NCBI GenBank assembly: GCA_014523695.1
Contig: JAATVS010000061.1
Span: 1-11,995, forward strand
Origin: Nitrososphaerales archaeon TH5895
GTDB taxonomy: Archaea > Thermoproteota > Nitrososphaeria > Nitrososphaerales > Nitrososphaeraceae
DNA: 11,995 bases
Direction of reading: 5' to 3'
The notes under the pieces are model-generated. The model did not search any database. It saw nothing but the letters and a program-made list of their open reading frames with translations, and was not told the DNA's origin. A program made the position numbers and the translations under genes. Of the stretch, positions 7,090 to 11,995 are shown one piece after another (within the stretch, counting starts at the first letter, position 1; every line of letters starts with the position of its first letter).

Positions 7090-7380
7090 TTAATTGCATA
7101 TCAACACTGAATTACGATATCCTGGAATCATTCTTACGAGTATCTCTGCGCGCGAAAAATCCATAATTAGACTTGCACAACCATCTACAATAATGTATGA
7201 GGCCAGATTTTCATAGTTTACAGACATCGATACATAAAATACAGATGTACGCGCGAGAATTAAAATTTTAGTTGGACAAGGACGGGCTACATCATTTATT
7301 AGAATCCATTTTTTATAGAGTTTGTGCCTTACTCAGAAACCAGTTTCGTCAATTCTTAGAATTCCATGAACATTGAATCC
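7090..7380 (-). pseudogene. Possible transposase-like relic
   Basis: On the minus strand one frame gives NVHGILRIDETGF, a TGA at 7333-7335, then VRHKLYKKWILINDVAR, and stays open for 80 codons to TAA at 7090-7092. The 'IDET...' plus 'W.LINDVAR' pattern recalls the first catalytic segment of DDE transposases, but the rest of the frame does not look like one and no start is present. Part of the open frame is the 58-bp repeat. This is a weak call. Confidence 0.25.
7208..7265. repeat. 58-bp direct repeat, copy A
   Basis: It begins TTTTCATAGTTTACAGACAT and ends in a CGCGCG core followed by AAT-rich sequence. It differs from the copy at 7438-7495 at three positions. It lies in a stretch without convincing genes. 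Confidence 0.85.
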
Positions 7381-7437
7381 CTAGAAATGCGGGATGGGTA
7401 ACCTTGGAAGATTTTCTTCGGATACGCAGACATCTCC

Positions 7438-7495
7438 TTTTCATAGTTTATAGACATCGATACATAAAATAAAGATGTACGCGCGAAAATTAAAA
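7438..7495. repeat. 58-bp direct repeat, copy B
   Basis: It matches 7208-7265 at 55 of 58 positions at a distance of 230 bp. The core includes GACATCGATACATAAAAT and GATGTACGCGCGA. Read on the minus strand in one frame, the three differences give conservative hydrophobic changes (V/I, V/L, L/F), which hints that it may once have been coding. Confidence 0.85.
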
Positions 7496-7652
7496 ATTGG
7501 AATGATAAATTCTGGCCTCACGAAGGACTAGGTTAACATTTTTTCAAAGAAGACTTCCAATTGTGTGCGACTTTGACCTCCTAAATGCGCGCAAAAATAT
7601 CGTACGTGGTGCAAATCAGAAATGCATCCTGGAAGAGACACCAACTAGTATC

Positions 7653-8195
7653 TTATCTTGTTGAGAGTTCCTTCACTTTTTGCGATTGTTCAATGCCTGT
7701 GATCGGCAGATTACTTTGATCAAGTATACCTATTTGAGTTAGTAATGAGGCCTGATCCCAATATACGTGTTCATGAACTATCTTGTTCCCTCTAAATTTC
7801 ATTACAACAACATGGGGCAACTCTACGTACTTTCCAGTAGGTTGAATTCCAGGAATCATAGACTTGATCTCTATATCATGCGTAAAACTTAAAATTAATT
7901 CATCAACGACCTGATTCCTTCCAACGGTGCGGAAAATCCGTGTGATCTTTACGTCTTCAGGCATCTTACCAACAAAATCATTTTTATAGAAATTATATAC
8001 ATTGCGATAACCTATTCCACCAGTCATTACAGGTACATGATGAACATAAGGTTCCTTGACCATCGTTTTCATTGTTGATTCCACGTCTTTGTCTTCGAAT
8101 TCAAATTTGACATGTTTATCAAATATATTGCCCGGTTTGACAGTAGAACCCCTCTTCTTAATTCGGTTTTTATTCTTGAACTTTAGTTTTTTCAT
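7653..8195 (-). CDS. NTF2/SnoaL-like domain protein
   Basis: Residues about 25-160 of this 180-residue protein match the NTF2-like family seen in bacteria and some archaea: FDKHVKFEFEDKDVESTMKT, EPYVHHVPVMTGGIG, VVDELILSFTHDIEI, and HEHVYWDQASLLTQIGIL. Members form cone-shaped alpha+beta barrels; some are cyclases or isomerases, but the substrate is unknown for this subgroup. The first 23 residues are very rich in Lys/Arg and are unusual for the family. The next Met is residue 42, inside the domain, so ATG 8195 is kept. The gene is divergent from the DUF4242 gene and may be an accessory acquisition. Confidence 0.8.
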   Translation of the reverse strand: MKKLKFKNKNRIKKRGSTVKPGNIFDKHVKFEFEDKDVESTMKTMVKEPYVHHVPVMTGGIGYRNVYNFYKNDFVGKMPEDVKITRIFRTVGRNQVVDELILSFTHDIEIKSMIPGIQPTGKYVELPHVVVMKFRGNKIVHEHVYWDQASLLTQIGILDQSNLPITGIEQSQKVKELSTR

Positions 8196-8224
8196 AAATC
8201 AAAATAGATGTCTCGAACACGTTT

Positions 8225-8234
8225 CTTATATATT
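8225..8234 (-). promoter_or_regulatory. Candidate TATA box of the NTF2-like gene
   Basis: AATATATAAG on the minus strand lies about 30-40 bp before the ATG at 8195, giving a predicted leader of roughly 10 bases. Confidence 0.4.
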
Positions 8235-8378
8235 CTCTATTTACAACTTCTTATTAATAATAAACGCGCGCAAGAATTCTATTATCCCTGTTGTGTCATC
8301 ACACTACCACATTTATTCATGGATGTTCGTCCTCTAAATGGCATAATCGATTGCGGAGGACAATAGGAGGAACTTTTA

Positions 8379-8414
8379 ATGCACAGTATACACAAACAGA
8401 TACTTACCTCATAA
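8379..8414 (+). CDS. Possible 11-codon leader ORF before the DUF4242 gene
   Basis: ATG 8379 has AGGAGG at 8365-8370, an ideal Shine-Dalgarno at 8 bases. It encodes MHSIHKQILTS and stops with TAA directly against, and in frame with, the ATG at 8415. It could be a leader peptide giving stop-start coupling, or an upstream extension cut by the stop. If the DUF4242 transcript is leaderless it would not be translated. Confidence 0.35.
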   Translation: MHSIHKQILTS

Positions 8415-8681
8415 ATGCCTACATTCCTAGACTTTCACTCGATGGCCAAATTTACTGAAAATGATCTCAAGAAGAGTCAGAAGGAACCTAGAGACGAGTT
8501 AGGAGTTAAGGTACTCAACACCTTTTATGATTCTGATTCAGGTACTATGTTTTGTCTGGTGGATGCACCTGATAGATATGCGGTGGAAAGACATCATTCA
8601 AAGTTCGGAATGAAGTGCGATTGGATAACTCAGGTAAAGATGACCGTAGGATATGATAGTTCCGACCAAGCGAATGAATGA
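8415..8681 (+). CDS. DUF4242-like small protein
   Basis: This 88-residue protein is of typical length for the family. Recognisable parts are MPTFLDFHSMAKFTENDLKK, KEPRDELGVKVLN, FCLVDAPDRYAVERHHSKFG and KCDWITQVKM. The conserved His residues (FHSM, ERHH) and the 'CL.DAP...AV...H...G' scheme match DUF4242, a ferredoxin-like alpha/beta fold whose Streptomyces member has been described as nickel-binding. Metal binding here is inferred from the family. It is intact, separated by a terminator-like hairpin from the next gene, and may be expressed alone. Confidence 0.8.
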   Translation: MPTFLDFHSMAKFTENDLKKSQKEPRDELGVKVLNTFYDSDSGTMFCLVDAPDRYAVERHHSKFGMKCDWITQVKMTVGYDSSDQANE

Positions 8682-8822
8682 TTTCAGTCGGCCGCGCGAA
8701 AAATTCAATTCCAAACTAGGAGTGTTATGCGCCCTGTGATCTTTCACAAGTCAATTCTGGTTGACCTCGGCACGAAGTTAGGAGTAATTTAAGACTTGAA
8801 TTGAAATACCTGTACAATATTC

Positions 8823-8852
8823 AAAAAAGACTAGATTCTTTTTTATTTTTTA
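8823..8852 (+). terminator. Hairpin plus T-rich tract
   Basis: AAAAAAGA (8823-8830) pairs perfectly with TCTTTTTT (8837-8844) across a 6-base loop and is followed by ATTTTTTAT. T-rich runs end archaeal transcripts, and the hairpin may help. It lies about 140 bp after the DUF4242 stop and before the promoter of the large surface protein. Confidence 0.45.
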
Positions 8853-8882
8853 TCAAGTTGTTCGAGAATATGCCTTGAAAAC

Positions 8883-8892
8883 TTTTATAATA
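8883..8892 (+). promoter_or_regulatory. Candidate TATA box of the surface-protein gene
   Basis: TTTTATAATA lies about 30 bp before GTG 8920, which would give a near-leaderless transcript. This supports the GTG start, which lacks a Shine-Dalgarno sequence. Confidence 0.5.
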
Positions 8893-8919
8893 CTTTGAGT
8901 TAAGTGAAAATGCACAGTA

Positions 8920-11310
8920 GTGTCTAAAACCCTAAGGTATTATAACATCTCTCTGTTCCTCTCCTGTTTTCTTATATTCGGTTTAGTCTATTTACTGTCT
9001 ATCCATAATCACCGTATTGATGCTACACGAAGTTCATTCCCTACTGTTACTATAGTTGATAAGAATAACGATTGGTCTCTTGGCAGAGATCCACTTGATG
9101 CCCTTTTTGATGTGGGCATTACATCAAATGGAACGCCCATCTATTATGATAGGTTCCCAATAAGCAGGGCAGAATGTAAGGTAAATGATTCAATAAGTAA
9201 TGAACTTGCCTTTCCTTCTCCAGGGATCGCATCAACAAGTCACCAAAGCAACGGAACTACACTAAATACTACTATCTGGTTGGAATATTCACACGATGTG
9301 CCTAATTTAGTCGAAAGGAATTATATTAACAGTTTACCGGTTTCATTCAGAACAACCGAGAACACTTCACAAATGGCCTACTCAATACTTATCATTCCTG
9401 CTGAAAATAGAACTTTAAAGGAGGCAGTAGACGATCACATAAGACTTACTAACGAAAGTTCGATAGGCTTTCATCTTTATAATAATGAATCCTTTCCACT
9501 AAGGCTTAATGACGAACTGGCATATAGGTTAACGTATGGATACAAAGGTAATACTACGACTGAGGGATGCATTAGTTGTAAGGAGATGGATCTTTTAACT
9601 TTGAATGATGGTAAGTTACACATATTTGGATACTTTGGTGCCCTAGAAGAGTTTTCCGATTTTATGCCAACGGCACTAGAAATGATCGGTACAACACAAT
9701 GGAAGAATACAACTAATAAAGCCACGAGCGACGAACCTACACAGATGACAGTTCACGAAAATGCCACATATAGAATTAGGATGAATTATCCTTCAGATTG
9801 GAGCAAGGATGAAACCACCACCCAACAGGGCTTGTACAATAATATTATTACCTTCTACAATTATCCCGATAGCGACGCAACCATTTCCTTGTCTATTGAT
9901 AACTCACCTGTTAAATTAAATCTTGGAGAAAATCTAAATCTTGATGATTATCTTCAGGGTACCATTAAGTCTTACCAAAATATACTGGACAACTTTCGAC
10001 TTATTAGTAAAAGTGTAACTGCTACCTTAGATGGAAACGCTGCTTACAATTTGACTTATACTTATGACAAAGGCTCTGTTGAAATGACGGTCACAGAGTA
10101 TGGTACTATGATTGGTGATGATAAGGTCTACTATTTAGAATATAAGGGGTCATCACCAAATTATTACACCTCTCTGCCAATTTTTTCCGAGATGAAGAAC
10201 TCATTAGAGATTAATGTTTCCAATTTAACCTATGAAAACACTTTCTTGAAGATGAATTACCCTTATAATTGGGTCAAGGAAGAAGGGGGAACTCAGGATG
10301 GTTATAATGAGAATAATACTTATTCTTATGTTACTTTTTATTCACCTGTTAAAGGACCGTACCACGTTTACAAGGCCTATCAACTCGACATAGATTATGA
10401 TGATCCTTATAGATCCGATGGGGAATATCGACTTCCCTTTGCAGTTCGATATCAAGCCGACCGGCTTACTCCCAATCCTCACTGGTTTAAATTAATTACT
10501 GACAAGTCATTCGATGGGAAAATAGAAAGGGTCCTTAGTAATGAGAGTGGGGTGAAGGGGCTTATTGAAGAAGGGAAGGGTTACATTACTTTATCTCTTG
10601 ATACAGATACTTTGAATCTCCCAGATCAAATCTACATAACTCTCCGCGCGCAAGACATATTTTTAAAAGATGGGAAAGTGTGTGTCCTGATTGATGATAC
10701 TGATTTCGTTGCAAGTCCCCCTCCAGAATATTCTTTATCAATGTCTCCGACTTCATTAAAGGAAATGAGGCGGGGAGATGATAAGAACGTGGAAGTACAA
10801 CTCCGGTCCAACCTAACACTTCCTTTTGATGTGATTTTTTCTTCAACACAAAATACACTTCACACGGACTTTAATCCCAATAACACTACAGGGATAACCA
10901 GTGGATTAACTACGTCGAATCTTAATATCGAGATTCCAAAAGACCTTTCAGAAGACAGGTCGTATAGTATTCCAATTCGCGCAGATATTCAATTGCGACC
11001 GACATTCAATCCCGGTAACAGATCCTTTGTTAACATAACTAAGGTTATTGATTATCCTGTCAATGTGGTTTCTGATCTAACTTTGGGACAAAATATATCT
11101 GGCTTTTGGAATGTCTTTGGTCCTGCAATAACCGGCACCATTGCGGTACTTGTACCAGTTGGTACTGCGGTTGCATGGTTCATCAGAAAAAGAAAAAATG
11201 CTTTTCTAGTAGATAGTATAGTTGGACTTGTGAAATCAAGAGAGCAAGGAGAACTCAATGAGGAACAATTCGTCCGATCTATAAAGAAAATTCTTCGAGA
11301 ATACTTTTAA
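8920..11310 (+). CDS. Membrane-anchored extracellular protein with PsbP-like repeats
   Basis: This 796-residue protein has an N-terminal hydrophobic anchor or signal (about 9-28, ISLFLSCFLIFGLVYLLSI). A large outer part has PsbP-like repeats: a divergent one (about 100-265), a full one from 278 (HENATYRIRMNYPSDW), and another from 438 (YENTFLKMNYPYNWVKEE). A beta-rich, Ig-like region follows (about 620-725), then a C-terminal membrane segment (736-755, AITGTIAVLVPVGTAVAWFI) with an RKRK stop-transfer. The tail resembles a SHOCT domain (about 764-796). I count 23 N-x-S/T sequons, expected for a heavily glycosylated archaeal surface protein. PsbP-like domains are common in Nitrososphaeria secreted proteins with unknown ligand. 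GTG 8920 is the start that keeps the signal segment. Confidence 0.8.
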   Translation: MSKTLRYYNISLFLSCFLIFGLVYLLSIHNHRIDATRSSFPTVTIVDKNNDWSLGRDPLDALFDVGITSNGTPIYYDRFPISRAECKVNDSISNELAFPSPGIASTSHQSNGTTLNTTIWLEYSHDVPNLVERNYINSLPVSFRTTENTSQMAYSILIIPAENRTLKEAVDDHIRLTNESSIGFHLYNNESFPLRLNDELAYRLTYGYKGNTTTEGCISCKEMDLLTLNDGKLHIFGYFGALEEFSDFMPTALEMIGTTQWKNTTNKATSDEPTQMTVHENATYRIRMNYPSDWSKDETTTQQGLYNNIITFYNYPDSDATISLSIDNSPVKLNLGENLNLDDYLQGTIKSYQNILDNFRLISKSVTATLDGNAAYNLTYTYDKGSVEMTVTEYGTMIGDDKVYYLEYKGSSPNYYTSLPIFSEMKNSLEINVSNLTYENTFLKMNYPYNWVKEEGGTQDGYNENNTYSYVTFYSPVKGPYHVYKAYQLDIDYDDPYRSDGEYRLPFAVRYQADRLTPNPHWFKLITDKSFDGKIERVLSNESGVKGLIEEGKGYITLSLDTDTLNLPDQIYITLRAQDIFLKDGKVCVLIDDTDFVASPPPEYSLSMSPTSLKEMRRGDDKNVEVQLRSNLTLPFDVIFSSTQNTLHTDFNPNNTTGITSGLTTSNLNIEIPKDLSEDRSYSIPIRADIQLRPTFNPGNRSFVNITKVIDYPVNVVSDLTLGQNISGFWNVFGPAITGTIAVLVPVGTAVAWFIRKRKNAFLVDSIVGLVKSREQGELNEEQFVRSIKKILREYF

Positions 11311-11381
11311 TTTTCATTATCTATATTACTCTTTTACTTATTATAGTCTTGTCGTCTCCACTTATCCAGTCAAAATACAAA

Positions 11382-11407
11382 GACGAATTTTGCGCGCAAA
11401 TTTCGTC
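11382..11407. promoter_or_regulatory. 26-bp near-perfect palindrome with GCGCGC centre
   Basis: The sequence reads the same on both strands apart from one mismatched pair; the half-site is GACGAATTTTGCG. It lies between the ends of two convergent genes. It could be a bidirectional terminator or a binding site, and it is the longest example of the GCGCGC motif in the window. Confidence 0.5.
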
Positions 11408-11462
11408 CCAACTTAGATCCTTTTACAATCGAAGATCAATGCGACTGTTCTATCTTGAATTC

Positions 11463-11905
11463 CTAACCTACAGGTTCAGAAAGTAATGTTCTAGTTTGTT
11501 TCAATAAATCCAGTTGATCCACCACGTCCCAATGTCCTGTAATTACTCCATTTTCTATTTTATATAGATCTGAAGATCTGATGTTCACTGGTTTATTTGT
11601 AGGGGGAGTTCCACGAAAATCTCCTTTGTGAGTTCCAGTTCCATCAAGAAATATCATTACAAGATTATTTTCTGCAACAATATGTTCTAAGTTTGCGCGC
11701 CAATCAGGAAATGCCTTAAAGAAGTCAGTTAAAAACCGTCTAAATCCTTCACCGCCCTCCCTGCCTGAGGACTGCCTTCAACAGAATCTTTACCGAAATA
11801 CTTTTCAATGGAGGATAGATTGTGTTCATTGAAAATCTCTTCTATGAACGATCTTATTAGAGTCTTGTTTCTTTCCTCTAGGGAAGTCCCTTCTGGTGAA
11901 GGCAT
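11463..11905 (-). pseudogene. SnoaL-like (ester cyclase family) gene with a frameshift
   Basis: From ATG 11905 the frame encodes MPSPEGTSLEERNKTLIRSF and on to about SPQAG, then runs into TAA. From about 11765 another frame continues the same family: REGGEGFRRFLTDFFKAFPD, GTHKGDFRGTPPTNKPVNIR, IENGVITGHWDVVDQLDLL, stopping at 11463. Together they give about 145 residues, the usual size of SnoaL-like cyclase proteins. One missing base in the G-rich GCAGGGAGGGCGG (minus strand) explains the break. It may be a true recent mutation or an assembly error. A TATA-like ATATAAAA lies about 22 bp before ATG 11905, suiting a leaderless transcript. Confidence 0.75.
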
Positions 11906-11947
11906 ATGACATCATATATGGTTTTATATTATTTATCCTTCCTTTGG

Positions 11948-11963
11948 TTTTTGCGCGCGCAAA
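11948..11963. repeat. Palindrome TTTTGCGCGCGCAAAA
   Basis: A perfect 16-bp palindrome lies about 45 bp upstream of the frameshifted SnoaL-like gene. It is another member of the GCGCGC-centred family seen across the window. Confidence 0.6.
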
Positions 11964-11995
11964 ATAAATAACGTAATCCAAGATTATACACGTGA

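Larger units (their letters stand above)
7198..7520. mobile_element. Possible small inverted-repeat element (MITE-like)
   Basis: TGAGGCCAGA at 7198-7207 is exactly repeated in inverted orientation at 7511-7520, and similarity continues inward for several bases (TTTTCAT versus ATTTATCAT). The 323 bp between hold both copies of the 58-bp repeat. No target-site duplication is visible, so a mobile origin is only a suggestion. Confidence 0.3.

Noticed and set aside
7498..7652. Minus-strand frame FCAHLGGQSRTQLEVFFEKM
   Set aside because: It is only about 20 codons long before a stop, has no start codon, and no family could be recognised.
8056..8337. 93-codon plus-strand ORF opposite the NTF2-like gene
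   Set aside because: It is mostly antisense to a clear family match, has hydrophobic low-complexity content, and no start signals.

Overview
The window looks like chromosomal DNA of an ammonia-oxidising archaeon (Nitrososphaeria, formerly Thaumarchaeota), possibly a low-GC Nitrosocosmicus-like lineage. The clues are AT-rich DNA, a tRNA gene with apparent introns and an encoded CCA, archaeal TATA boxes close to start codons, a tyrosine recombinase with a C-terminal zinc ribbon, a small HTH/coiled-coil regulator, and a PsbP-like-repeat membrane protein. The lineage is inferred from gene style and was not tested by a search.

Bases 1-5634 read as the left part of an integrated mobile element. 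A tRNA-Ser(CGA) gene (51-172) is followed within 60 bp by an integrase gene pointing away from it, the usual layout of an archaeal element inserted in a tRNA 3' end. Then comes a rightward, tightly packed group: a small zinc-ribbon protein (found by reading the frames, 1865-2044), an AbrB/MazE-like protein overlapping it by 4 bp, a second zinc-ribbon protein, an unrecognised 234-residue protein, and a 755-residue replication helicase overlapping that by 4 bp. The helicase has a PriCT-like region and an SF3-type ATPase but no visible primase-polymerase domain. Just downstream (5656-6070) is an array of short ATGTAATT/AATTACAT units, including a 24-bp inverted repeat, which I read as a candidate replication origin or Rep-binding region. 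No second copy of the tRNA 3' end was seen, so the right end of the element is not defined.

Bases 6071-8200 are gene-poor. They hold a minus-strand HTH/coiled-coil regulator, a likely decayed minus-strand gene relic, a 58-bp direct repeat in two copies 230 bp apart inside a possible small inverted-repeat element, and a minus-strand NTF2/SnoaL-like gene.

Bases 8400-11995 look like accessory chromosomal genes: a DUF4242-like small protein, a large membrane-anchored extracellular protein with PsbP-like repeats and many N-glycosylation sequons, and a frameshifted SnoaL-like gene on the minus strand. Short sequences with a GCGCGC core, often flanked by AAA/TTT, occur throughout and are conspicuous between 6400 and 8700 and after 11390.

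The most interesting part is the replication module: a primase-less helicase, its coupled unknown partner, paired zinc-ribbon/AbrB regulators and an AT-rich repeat array.
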